Part shown: positions 27,299-34,034 of the stretch, in pieces
Layout: every line of letters starts with the position of its first letter
Position numbering within the stretch: the stretch's first letter is position 1
Origin: Bin5 sp965116395
GTDB lineage: Bacteria; Chloroflexota; Anaerolineae; Caldilineales; Caldilineaceae
Assembly (NCBI GenBank): GCA_965116395.1
Contig: OZ220684.1
Span: forward strand, 2,666,001 to 2,730,000
Direction of reading: 5' to 3'
Length of the DNA stretch: 64,000 bases
Translations under genes and position numbers: made by a program
The notes under the pieces: generated by a model
Told to the model about the DNA's origin: nothing
Databases searched by the model: none
What the model saw: only the letters and a program-made list of their open reading frames with translations

Positions 27299-27484
27299 AT
27301 GGCTGAAAAGAAGAAACCGAATAGAAGGATCGCTGCCCTTGGCGATGCGGAGCCGGAAGACGTTTTCCGCAAGATGTTCAAGGAGGCGGATGAGAAGATC
27401 CGGCCCGAGTTGCGCCAGCGACCAAAGAATCAGAGCGGTGCGAAAGGGGGAAAGCCCAATGCCCAAAATGACAAATCTGCGTAG
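27299..27484 (+). CDS. Small basic passenger protein 1 of the transposon
   Basis: The 61-residue, Lys/Arg-rich protein has a charged helical stretch (EDVFRKMFKEADEKIRPEL). Its ATG is 10 bp after the transposase stop with AGGGGGC upstream, so it is translated from the transposase message. The 3' end overlaps the next gene by 26 bp. I recognise no family; a DNA-binding accessory role is only a guess from charge and position. Confidence 0.55.
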   Translation: MAEKKKPNRRIAALGDAEPEDVFRKMFKEADEKIRPELRQRPKNQSGAKGGKPNAQNDKSA

Positions 27485-27746
27485 CTCCGGCATGCGTAGC
27501 AGCGGGAGAAACAGAACTCCTATTCCCAAAGACTATCCCAAACGGAAGTACGGCAAGCCGCGACCTACCGGACCAGCCGCCGCCAAGCGTCAGCGGGAAG
27601 AGATTGCGGCCAAGCCGAGCAGACGTTCTACTGCCAGGAGCCCCATACCTACATTCTCCCCCGAACTGGTCGAGCAAAACATACGGAAGAAAAGGCGTGG
27701 GAAGTCAGCCAAGAGTGGCGGTAGTCATATCTATAGCGCACCCTAG
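27459..27746 (+). CDS. Small basic passenger protein 2 of the transposon
   Basis: The 95-residue protein is strongly basic and rich in Arg, Lys, Ser and Pro (PIPKDYPKRKYGKPRPTGP; KKRRGKSAKSGG near the end). The start at 27459 is supported by AAGGGGG 7 bases upstream and by the overlap with the preceding gene. It has no hydrophobic core and is probably disordered and nucleic-acid-binding. No family recognised. Confidence 0.5.
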   Translation: MPKMTNLRSSGMRSSGRNRTPIPKDYPKRKYGKPRPTGPAAAKRQREEIAAKPSRRSTARSPIPTFSPELVEQNIRKKRRGKSAKSGGSHIYSAP

Positions 27747-27845
27747 CTCGAAACCGGGGCCTGTGGGTAGCCCGTTCAGGCATTTGGAGTATGCTTAACA
27801 TTGAAGAGCTGATTGAGTGCAGCACTCCGGTGGGAGATGACCGGA

Positions 27846-28376
27846 TTATCGACGCTGCCGCCTTTTCTTACGTGACTGTTTCTTGTTATGTCTAGACGCT
27901 GATCGTTTTGCCCTACGTATTTCCCGATTATCTTCCTTCACAAAGTCTATGTCTGCAATTGAAGGGAATCGGAATGTGAATTGCATTTTTCCATCCTTGC
28001 TAGTGATGGCTAAGTCTCCGTGACTAATAATGTCCATGCCAAATAGAACATTTTGTCCGTATAAGTCTCCAGAGACAGGAACTCCTAGCAATTCTACGCG
28101 GTTTGGCAAGGTGATGTTGACATGGTAGACGGGAATATTATTGGCAGAGCCGAACGCATGCTTCACTTGCTCTATGGAAGATTCTTGAGTCAGGTCAAGC
28201 CTTTCGACAACCGTTTGACTGATTGCACTTTGTGTGGCTCCAGTATCCCATAAAGCTAAAAACTCAACTTTCTCCGACTCTTCGTTCCCTGCATCGGAAA
28301 GACTACAGGTGGAGAGCAACTGTAGGGGTCTGTTCTGATACCGTTGTGTGAAGCTGAGGGGTTGGGGTTTCGTCAT
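27846..28376 (-). CDS. Retropepsin-like aspartic protease domain protein
   Basis: The 176-residue protein has the single-domain aspartic protease signature ALWDTGATQSAIS near residues 41-54 (Asp in DTGA). The second hydrophobic-Gly element is VLFGMDIISHGDLAI near 115. Retropepsin-like proteins act as homodimers. The C-terminal 25 residues are a highly basic tail (HNKKQSRKKRRQRR), unusual for the family and suggesting nucleic-acid contact. It overlaps the upstream DUF5678-like gene by 74 bp and lacks its own ribosome site, so translation is probably coupled. Target unknown. Confidence 0.8.
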   Translation of the reverse strand: MTKPQPLSFTQRYQNRPLQLLSTCSLSDAGNEESEKVEFLALWDTGATQSAISQTVVERLDLTQESSIEQVKHAFGSANNIPVYHVNITLPNRVELLGVPVSGDLYGQNVLFGMDIISHGDLAITSKDGKMQFTFRFPSIADIDFVKEDNREIRRAKRSASRHNKKQSRKKRRQRR

Positions 28377-28635
28377 TGATTGGCGCCGTTATCCTTGGAC
28401 GGACTACTACTTTGTGTGCGTCTGGATTGGAACTGATTTTTTGGACTAGAACAGTCCCTTTCTTGTGTTCAGGATAAATCAGTTCGGCAATCTCAATGTA
28501 AGTATCACGAATGAAGAGAACCTCCTGATTCTTGATGGCTACAAATCGCTCATCATTTTCCTTCGCCAAGTCCTCTCTGATCGAAAGATAGTGCTCAAAT
28601 TCTAATTTAAGCACATCAACATCATTCCTCTGCAT
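28303..28635 (-). CDS. DUF5678-like small protein paired with the retropepsin
   Basis: The 110-residue protein has the pattern FEHYLSIREDLAKENDERFVAIKNQEVLFIRDTYIEIAELI..GTVLVQKI. It resembles small DUF5678-type proteins that commonly precede retropepsin-like genes. A strong GAGGAGG site lies 6-7 bases before the ATG. The last 74 bp are shared with the protease gene in another frame. Function unknown; it may be a substrate or regulator of the protease. Confidence 0.65.
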   Translation of the reverse strand: MQRNDVDVLKLEFEHYLSIREDLAKENDERFVAIKNQEVLFIRDTYIEIAELIYPEHKKGTVLVQKISSNPDAHKVVVRPRITAPINDETPTPQLHTTVSEQTPTVALHL

Positions 28636-28824
28636 GGTGTGCCTCCTCGTGTGAGTGGTGGTGGGGATAGATCATTCTGCCACACACGATCAGACGTCGC
28701 AATCCGTGCATTTGTTCTACGTTTCTAACGCTACTCTGGAGCTGACTATACTGATTGGATTCTCTGGAAGTACAAAGTGGAGGAATGAAAGTTGGAATGC
28801 TGTCTAATTCACCAAACATAGAAG

Positions 28825-29079
28825 CTAGTCATTTGATAGATTGTCATTTTGAAATGCCTTGGCTGCACCTTTCCATCTCGAAACAATCCACTGTGCAATT
28901 TCAGGAAGAGAATCATAGAACGGAATAGCAACAATAAATGCAATAAGGAGGACAGGCAGACCTATGCCGTAACATATTGGATTGGCTAAGAACGTCCAGT
29001 CAATCTTATCTTCCAAGAAGAGGTATACGACAAAGCCGCCTACAATACTCGAAACCACACCGGTGATTAGTTGCTTCAT
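28825..29079 (-). CDS. Small membrane protein of the transposon cargo
   Basis: The 84-residue protein has two predicted membrane helices, about residues 4-22 (ITGVVSSIVGGFVVYLFL) and 32-53 (NPICYGIGLPVLLIAFIVAI). A short amphipathic tail follows. No family is recognised. It is transcribed toward the DUF5678-like gene from about 190 bp upstream. The start has only a weak ribosome site. Confidence 0.5.
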   Translation of the reverse strand: MKQLITGVVSSIVGGFVVYLFLEDKIDWTFLANPICYGIGLPVLLIAFIVAIPFYDSLPEIAQWIVSRWKGAAKAFQNDNLSND

Positions 29080-29285
29080 TGCATATCACAGCCTAACGGC
29101 TTAATCGATAGGAATCGGAGAGCTTATCAAGGCAAACAGATCGGCGCATATAACCAACGATAGGAGTAGCCATTAGATTGAATGTAGTAACCGATTCCAT
29201 ACCTGGGCCATCCATAACGATTGAGTTGTTGGACGTATTGAATAGCTCGCGTATAATCGAGAAACATGGAAGCCCTCCATGTGGC

Positions 29286-29477
29286 ATGAAGAACCACCGA
29301 CGCGGCCCCTTCGACAGAGTGGCGTTGGTGGTTCTTGCTTTTCAGTTACCCATATTATTGATCGGAATTGGAGGGCTTGTCAAAGATCGCAAATTATGGA
29401 TCCGCTGGACCAGCAAGCGTGCAAACCCCTCCCCTCGACTCCCCGTGTGGCAGATTTCTATCTATCGTGTATTATAG
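29286..29477 (+). CDS. Possible small single-pass membrane protein
   Basis: The 63-residue frame has a strong hydrophobic helix (VALVVLAFQLPILLIGIGGLV) flanked by basic residues. The ribosome site is poor and the frame overlaps the hairpin at 29289-29336. It could therefore be either a real micro-protein or a by-product of a structured leader. A shorter, similar stretch reading SIGIGELIKANR is encoded near 29105-29140, suggesting an old duplication. Confidence 0.35.
   Translation: MKNHRRGPFDRVALVVLAFQLPILLIGIGGLVKDRKLWIRWTSKRANPSPRLPVWQISIYRVL
29289..29336 (+). other. Hairpin, terminator- or attenuator-like
   Basis: AAGAACCACCGACGC (29289-29303) pairs with GCGTTGGTGGTTCTT (29322-29336) at 14 of 15 positions with an 18-base loop, followed by GCTTTTC. 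It lies in the 525-bp leader region between the divergent cargo operons. Confidence 0.5.
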
Positions 29478-29483
29478 GAATTA

Positions 29484-29571
29484 CCACAGCAATCTAAGAA
29501 CGCCGACCGTTGGACTTGTCGATTGGGGGCATTATGCCCTCCTGGGTCGGCACGATCAAGGATTGCTGTGG
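29484..29571 (+). promoter_or_regulatory. Nested hairpin leader before the SH3b gene
   Basis: CCACAGCAATC (29484-29494) pairs perfectly with GATTGCTGTGG (29561-29571). Inside, GCCGACC (29502) pairs with GGTCGGC (29545-29551). At the centre GGGGGCAT pairs with ATGCCC around a one-base loop. The structure ends 34 bp before the ATG of the SH3b protein and could control its expression. Confidence 0.55.
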
Positions 29572-29605
29572 TGGCTTCCTACTCGACAGGCCACAGGAGG
29601 GCACC

Positions 29606-30604
29606 ATGATTCGCTTCATCGTATTGGCAGTGGTGCTGGTTGCTTTGATCGCTTTGCCGGTTTACGCTCAACAATCCGGTTTGACGTTGGAAGGGGTATC
29701 TTCTCGCATTGACGTGTTATTCACAGGCCAGACCTACCTTACACAACGGATAGCTGCATTGGAAACAGCAGTTGCGATTTCTTCTCAGCAGCAGGCGGTT
29801 GTTCTGGCCACTCCCATCCCCACAGCAACACATTTACCGCTCCCTACGCAGACTTTTACGCCCATTCCTACTCCTACATCAGAGCCGACGGAAACGCCCA
29901 CCAGGGAGCCGTCAGCTACGCCTACGCGTATTCCATCAATTACGCCGACGCCTACCACAGCGTCAGCGAGTGTAACGGCTGACCGGCGACTATCGTTGCG
30001 AAGAGCGCCAGGAAATAGCAGCATTGTCGCTTACATTGCCTTAAACAATCAGTTTGAAGTAATCGGGAAGAACCTGGATGGTTCCTGGGTGCATGTGAAT
30101 TATAATGGACAAATTGGATGGTTGCAGGCTAGTTACGCGAAAGGCGTTAGCAACCTTTCCATCGTTTCGACGCCGACGCCTTTGCCGTCTCCTACTAGCA
30201 GGCCAACCAGAACACCGATTCCCACTGCAACAATGGAGGTTCTTTCGCAAGAGGCGTGGGACTACATGATAGAGTTTACAAAAAGAGAAACGATTGGTTT
30301 AGGGCGAAACCCCGATAATTACACGGATGAGCAGTATGATGAATGGACGGGTACGTTTGTAACCAAGATGAGAGAGGCCGCAGAGAATTGCGATATGGAT
30401 TTCTTGGATATTGCCAAGATCATAGATGAAGAGGCGCTCTTGCTGGAGGAGACGGGGATTCCGAAGAGATTGGATGCAGGAGCCCGATGGGACTTCACGC
30501 AGTTGTTGACTGAATGGTGGGATGAAACTGTTGAGAGTTCTTGCAAACGCAAGATTATCGGGCGACGATTATGGATCGTTGCGAACTATGGAGACGAAGA
30601 ATAG
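29606..30604 (+). CDS. Secreted SH3b-domain protein of the transposon cargo
   Basis: The 332-residue protein has a signal peptide (FIVLAVVLVALIALPVYAQ). It then has the GLTLEGVSSRIDVL motif, a Pro/Thr/Ser-rich linker (residues about 68-115), a bacterial SH3 domain (about 118-178; LSLRRAPGNSSIVAYI...WVHVNYNGQIGWLQASY), a second Thr/Pro linker, and a C-terminal helical region of about 110 residues without recognised family. I chose the ATG at 29606 because AGGAGGG lies 4 bases upstream and the signal peptide starts there. Such SH3b proteins usually bind the cell wall or surface. Confidence 0.7.
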   Translation: MIRFIVLAVVLVALIALPVYAQQSGLTLEGVSSRIDVLFTGQTYLTQRIAALETAVAISSQQQAVVLATPIPTATHLPLPTQTFTPIPTPTSEPTETPTREPSATPTRIPSITPTPTTASASVTADRRLSLRRAPGNSSIVAYIALNNQFEVIGKNLDGSWVHVNYNGQIGWLQASYAKGVSNLSIVSTPTPLPSPTSRPTRTPIPTATMEVLSQEAWDYMIEFTKRETIGLGRNPDNYTDEQYDEWTGTFVTKMREAAENCDMDFLDIAKIIDEEALLLEETGIPKRLDAGARWDFTQLLTEWWDETVESSCKRKIIGRRLWIVANYGDEE

Positions 30605-30614
30605 GAGAGAGAAC

Positions 30615-30935
30615 ATGACTGTAGAGTTGGAAAAACGGGTGGATAGTTTGGAACAACGGCAGAATAACGCCGATGAACGATTCAGAATCATCCTGCAAGA
30701 ACTGGGCAACTTGAAGAAGGATATGGCCGGATTGAAAGAGGACGTATATGACCTGCAGGACGGTTTGAACAGGCTGTTGACTCACAATGGCCTTGCACCG
30801 CTCCCGCCGTCGAAAAGAGACGAAAGGGGTGCGAGGCTAGGGTCATCTGATTCTGAGCCGCCTCCATTGCCCGGCTCGCCGCCTCCCGATTCACCGCTTC
30901 CGCCAGGAAAAGAACCGCCGCCCCCAGATGCCTAG
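30615..30935 (+). CDS. Coiled-coil protein with proline-rich tail
   Basis: The 106-residue protein is a heptad-rich helix over residues 1-57 (LEKRVDSLEQRQNNADERF...LKKDMAGLKEDVYDLQDGL), followed by a Pro-rich tail (PPPLPGSPPPDSPLPPG). The start at 30615 follows AGGAGAGAGAAC and comes 10 bp after the SH3b gene stop, so the two genes form an operon. It is cytosolic, as no signal peptide is present. Probably oligomeric; family unknown. Confidence 0.55.
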   Translation: MTVELEKRVDSLEQRQNNADERFRIILQELGNLKKDMAGLKEDVYDLQDGLNRLLTHNGLAPLPPSKRDERGARLGSSDSEPPPLPGSPPPDSPLPPGKEPPPPDA

Positions 30936-30945
30936 TGAATCTACA

Positions 30946-30995
30946 CCGCCACAGTTTTGGTCAGGATCGATTCAAACTGGTTGAGACTGTGGCGG
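30946..30995 (+). promoter_or_regulatory. Hairpin before the third cargo gene
   Basis: CCGCCACAGT (30946-30955) pairs perfectly with ACTGTGGCGG (30986-30995), loop 30 bases. It ends 20 bp before the ATG, and the next bases are AGGAGAGAAACG. Confidence 0.5.
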
Positions 30996-31015
30996 ATACA
31001 AATAGGAGAGAAACG

Positions 31016-31453
31016 ATGAAGCGATTACTGATGATTGCCGTGGTTCTTATTGCCGTAGCTATGCCTGCCATGACCTGGGCGCAGGAGGAAGGACTTACGC
31101 TGGAGGGCCTGGCCGAGCAGATGGCGGGTCTGGTAAGCAGAATTGAAGATCTTGAAAGTTTGTATGCGCCGTCGGCCATAACGGACAGTGAGGGCAACTG
31201 TATACTTGCAGCGAATGGCGGTCTGCATCCTACGACAATGGCTGCATTTATGGGGATATCAGACAATCAGGTGCCAGAATCCCCGGATGTAACAATGGTG
31301 AGAATTGTACCTGGATCTGGTGTTTTGATTACGATCAATGTGGATCTTTGGTCTGATGTCTATGTACAGGAATTATGGAGCGGTTGCGAGTTCCAGTCTC
31401 ACTCTCGTTTTTGGGAGGAGGACTATAGCGGCAATCGAACTTGGCTAGAGTAA
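31016..31453 (+). CDS. Secreted protein with GLTLEGL motif, transposon cargo
   Basis: The 145-residue protein has a signal peptide (LLMIAVVLIAVAMPAMTWAQ). It then has EEGLTLEGLAEQMAGLVSRIEDLE, a short coiled-coil module shared in outline with the SH3b protein two genes upstream. The C-terminal 85 residues contain two Cys (one in GNCILA, one in WSGCEFQ) that may form a disulphide. The start at 31016 follows AGGAGAGAAACG. No known domain. It ends 34 bp before the right terminal repeat. Confidence 0.65.
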   Translation: MKRLLMIAVVLIAVAMPAMTWAQEEGLTLEGLAEQMAGLVSRIEDLESLYAPSAITDSEGNCILAANGGLHPTTMAAFMGISDNQVPESPDVTMVRIVPGSGVLITINVDLWSDVYVQELWSGCEFQSHSRFWEEDYSGNRTWLE

Positions 31454-31486
31454 CGGATGAATAGGAGGGAGGCTGGAAATCAGTAG

Positions 31487-31509
31487 CTCTAGCTAGCCAT
31501 ATAATTCCC
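31487..31509 (-). repeat. Right terminal inverted repeat of the transposon
   Basis: Its complement begins GGGAATTATATGGCTAGCTA and matches the left repeat at 20 of 23 positions. It is followed by the second copy of the target duplication TTTTTTTG (31510-31517). Confidence 0.85.
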
Positions 31510-31517
31510 TTTTTTTG

Positions 31518-31727
31518 GGCGGTCGGCCGCAAGCGGCCTCCCTTGTGCAGGGGCTGCGCCCCCGCAACGCCCCCTCCAAAACCATGCCTCAGCGACCTTA
31601 TGCCTTCAGCGCGGCCGTGCTGCTTCGGCAACCCGGCGGCTGCCAACCGAATACATAATCAAATAGTCTGAATGGCGGCGGGGATGAAGGGCTGGACAAG
31701 ACAGACAATGTATGTGGCTTAGAATTT
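31518..31727 (-). repeat. MITE-like repeat copy C, right part
   Basis: This continues the copy begun at 26204. It has the GGCCGC/GCGGCC hairpin, the GCAGGGGCTGCGCCCCCGC hairpin and CCCTCCAAAACCATGCCTC, then the variable right half ending TGTATGTGGCTTAGAA, close to copy D. Confidence 0.75.
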
Positions 31728-31749
31728 ACCCTAAAACAAGAACCGAACT

Positions 31750-32466
31750 TCAACTCCCAAAAATACGGAAAAGCCACCCAACGACCTGGCTGGCCATGCC
31801 GGTGATGAAGCCGCCCCCGAGGTAGATGGTTCCTATCAAAATGATAAAACCGAAGCGGCCCAGGAACATGCGCACTTCGAAATTGTCTCCAGGCAGAAGG
31901 GCGAACAGAATATGGGAGCCATCCAGCGGCGGAATCGGAATCAGATTGAATACAAACAACAACGTGTTGATCCAGACGAAAAAAGTGAGAAATCGCTCCA
32001 ACATCGCGTAGTCGGCAAATGGAACCAGAAAGGCGCCCACCGCAGCCAGCACGAGATTGCTGACAGGGCCGGCCGCAGCCACAAGAATCGTCCCCACCCG
32101 TATGTCCACGTCTATGTTGTTGGGATTCCACTGGACCGGTTTGGCCCAACCAAATCCCGTAAAAAGGATCAGCAGAGCGCCGAAAGGATCGATGTGGGCG
32201 ATCGGATTGAACGTGTAACGCCCTTGCAAGCGCGGCGTCTCGTCTCCCAATTGGACGGCCATGGCCGCATGCGCCATTTCGTGGACAGGTAAGGCAACCA
32301 GAATGATCACCGCGACCGCGACGAGCCATAATGGATCGCCCATTCGCCCCAGAGAACCGCCCCCGGACAGTAGCGCATACACAACCACTAACCCCACGAT
32401 CCCAATTACAATCTGCTGCGTGCGGGAGAGGGCGTTCCAGCCCCGCCCGCCAGACCCTTGATACAT
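31750..32466 (-). CDS. Site-2 protease family (M50) metalloprotease
   Basis: The 238-residue membrane protein has the zinc motif HEMAH (His62, Glu63, His66) in a transmembrane helix and the second motif NLIPIPPLDG near residue 175. It is a short rhomboid-sized S2P of the kind that cleaves membrane-anchored regulators. The start at 32466 is one base after the stop of the upstream GT39 gene (TGATATG), with GGAG upstream, so translation is coupled. A longer in-frame start is not needed. Confidence 0.85.
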   Translation of the reverse strand: MYQGSGGRGWNALSRTQQIVIGIVGLVVVYALLSGGGSLGRMGDPLWLVAVAVIILVALPVHEMAHAAMAVQLGDETPRLQGRYTFNPIAHIDPFGALLILFTGFGWAKPVQWNPNNIDVDIRVGTILVAAAGPVSNLVLAAVGAFLVPFADYAMLERFLTFFVWINTLLFVFNLIPIPPLDGSHILFALLPGDNFEVRMFLGRFGFIILIGTIYLGGGFITGMASQVVGWLFRIFGS

Positions 32467-32467
32467 A

Positions 32468-33841
32468 TCACATCTCCAGGTAACCGCGCCATGCGTGGAG
32501 GGAGGACTCCGCCGCGCCCGATTGCGTGTTGATGGGACGTTGGGCATGTTCCAACCAGCTATATCCCCAAAACACCATCACAAAGGCAATCAGCCCCAGC
32601 GCCAGCCAATTGCCCAGCTTTCCATAGGCGCGACGCATCACCTGTGCCCCCAACGCCAGGAACATCGTAAACGACGGCGCAATCCAGATAACACCCTCGA
32701 ACCGGGCTGCTCTCTCTCCGAACTGAGCTGTGGGCCCCGAAAAAATCGGCGCTACCAGACTGATGACGTAGAGCAGCAGAACCGGCAGAATCAGCCAGGT
32801 CGCCAGCATGCCCACGTTTGCAACACGCCCCCCGAATTCCGTATACCCAACCAGCAAACCGGTCAATCCAAGAAAGAAGATCGGGATCAGCCAGAAATGC
32901 GAAATCGAGCCCAGAAAGCCCTGGGCATTGTTGAGCAGCAGGGTTCGGGCTATCTCTGGTAGAGGCGTGGCGGGCAGGTCGCTAACGACGTTCTGCAGCA
33001 CGCTGCCGCTTCTCGGATCGATCCCGTTAGCTCCCCCGGTCAGCAGGCGCCCGCCCCATCCTGTCAATGGCAGGATCGGTAGCGCAAAGCCCACCAGCGT
33101 AAGCCCGTATCCTTTCCAGCGTTGCCGGTTGAGCGGGTTGGCCAGCAAAAACCAGACCAGATGGACCGGCAGCAGCAGCGCCGTCATCACCTGCGTATAG
33201 ATAGCTATCGATGTGATTATAAGATAGATCAGCCAGCGCACATATCCGCTGTACCACATCGCCTGGAGCCAGCCCCAACTCGACAACAGCGCCAGCGCCA
33301 CAACCAGCGCATAGCTCCCCCCTTCCTGGCTATACCACAGCTGTAATGGATTGAAGGCCAGAAAAAGGGTTGACAGCAACGGCAGATTCATCAGAAGCGT
33401 GCTGCCAACTGCCGGCACCATCCGGCGGGCGACCTGCCACATCAAGGCGATAGCGATAGCGCTGGCCAACACAGAAAAATAACGCAGCGCAAAGAGATCG
33501 GTTCCGAAGAACTGGAGCCACGGGCGCATCAAAAGATAATAGATCGTCCCATTCTGCTCCGGCGCCACCAGCGCCCCAACCGTCTCGCCTATCGGGCGGG
33601 CCGCTAGCAGAATCGTATCCTGCTCCACCTGGACAAGCTTCCGCGCAATCAGACCGACCATCCGCCAACCGAACGCAATTAAGATCACCAAGGCCATCCA
33701 GCGCTGTTGCGCCTGCGGGGGGCCAGGCGGGCGCTCGTGCGGAGCGTCCCTCGGCGCCGGCGTTTGCACAAGTTGAAATCGAACAGATGACTCAAAGGGC
33801 AAATTCATAGCAAAAGTAAGTTGTTGTGGGTCACTGATCAA
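32468..33841 (-). CDS. GT39-like membrane glycosyltransferase/mannosyltransferase
   Basis: The 457-residue protein has about ten membrane helices. After a hydrophilic N terminus of about 45 residues comes ALVILIAFGWRMVGL. The first extracytoplasmic loop has VEQDTILLAARP, and helices then alternate with WYSQEGGSYAL, a motif seen in dolichyl-mannosyltransferase-like bacterial proteins. Acceptor unknown. Translation start could also be at residue 12. It is in an operon with the M50 protease downstream. Confidence 0.75.
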   Translation of the reverse strand: MISDPQQLTFAMNLPFESSVRFQLVQTPAPRDAPHERPPGPPQAQQRWMALVILIAFGWRMVGLIARKLVQVEQDTILLAARPIGETVGALVAPEQNGTIYYLLMRPWLQFFGTDLFALRYFSVLASAIAIALMWQVARRMVPAVGSTLLMNLPLLSTLFLAFNPLQLWYSQEGGSYALVVALALLSSWGWLQAMWYSGYVRWLIYLIITSIAIYTQVMTALLLPVHLVWFLLANPLNRQRWKGYGLTLVGFALPILPLTGWGGRLLTGGANGIDPRSGSVLQNVVSDLPATPLPEIARTLLLNNAQGFLGSISHFWLIPIFFLGLTGLLVGYTEFGGRVANVGMLATWLILPVLLLYVISLVAPIFSGPTAQFGERAARFEGVIWIAPSFTMFLALGAQVMRRAYGKLGNWLALGLIAFVMVFWGYSWLEHAQRPINTQSGAAESSLHAWRGYLEM

Positions 33842-34034
33842 AAGAGTGAATTCTTTTAATGATACCCCCTACGCTAAAGAAGGCCAATGATCTTTACGCC
33901 GATCTCTACACCGGGACCTGTCTGCAAGAACGAAAACCATGATCGCAAGCCGTGGAAGCCGGGGGGCAAGCAATTCAATGGGGCCGCAGCTCTAACAGGA
34001 AAGCGCCGCCATCAGAAGATTCGCCCGATACCAT

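Larger units (their letters stand above)
26282..31509 (+). mobile_element. IS1595-type transposon with ~4 kb of passenger genes
   Basis: The ends are imperfect 23-bp inverted repeats: left 26282-26304 starting GGGAATTATATAGCTA, right 31487-31509 whose complement starts GGGAATTATATGGCTA. They match at 20 of 23 positions. The 8 bp directly outside are TTTTTTTG on both sides (26274-26281 and 31510-31517), the duplication length of IS1595-family elements. The ISXO2-type transposase is next to the left end. Everything between the transposase and the right end is cargo, about 4.2 kb. The cargo is visibly lower in GC than the flanks. Confidence 0.85.

Noticed and set aside
27791..27895. 34-residue plus-strand frame (MLNIEELIECSTPVG) after the basic proteins
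   Set aside because: Too short, poor ribosome spacing, and antisense to the end of the protease gene.
28622..28819. 65-residue minus-strand frame with a His/Glu-rich tail, upstream of the DUF5678-like gene
   Set aside because: No ribosome site and no family-like sequence; the DUF5678-like gene has its own strong site.
29263..29286. Seven-codon frame MEALHVA followed by a hairpin, resembling an attenuator leader peptide
   Set aside because: No supporting codon pattern and the downstream hairpin lacks a clear alternative fold.
26104..31749. A CRISPR array or phage-like region in the AT-richer stretch
   Set aside because: No regular repeats with spacers and no phage structural genes; the transposon boundaries explain the composition change.
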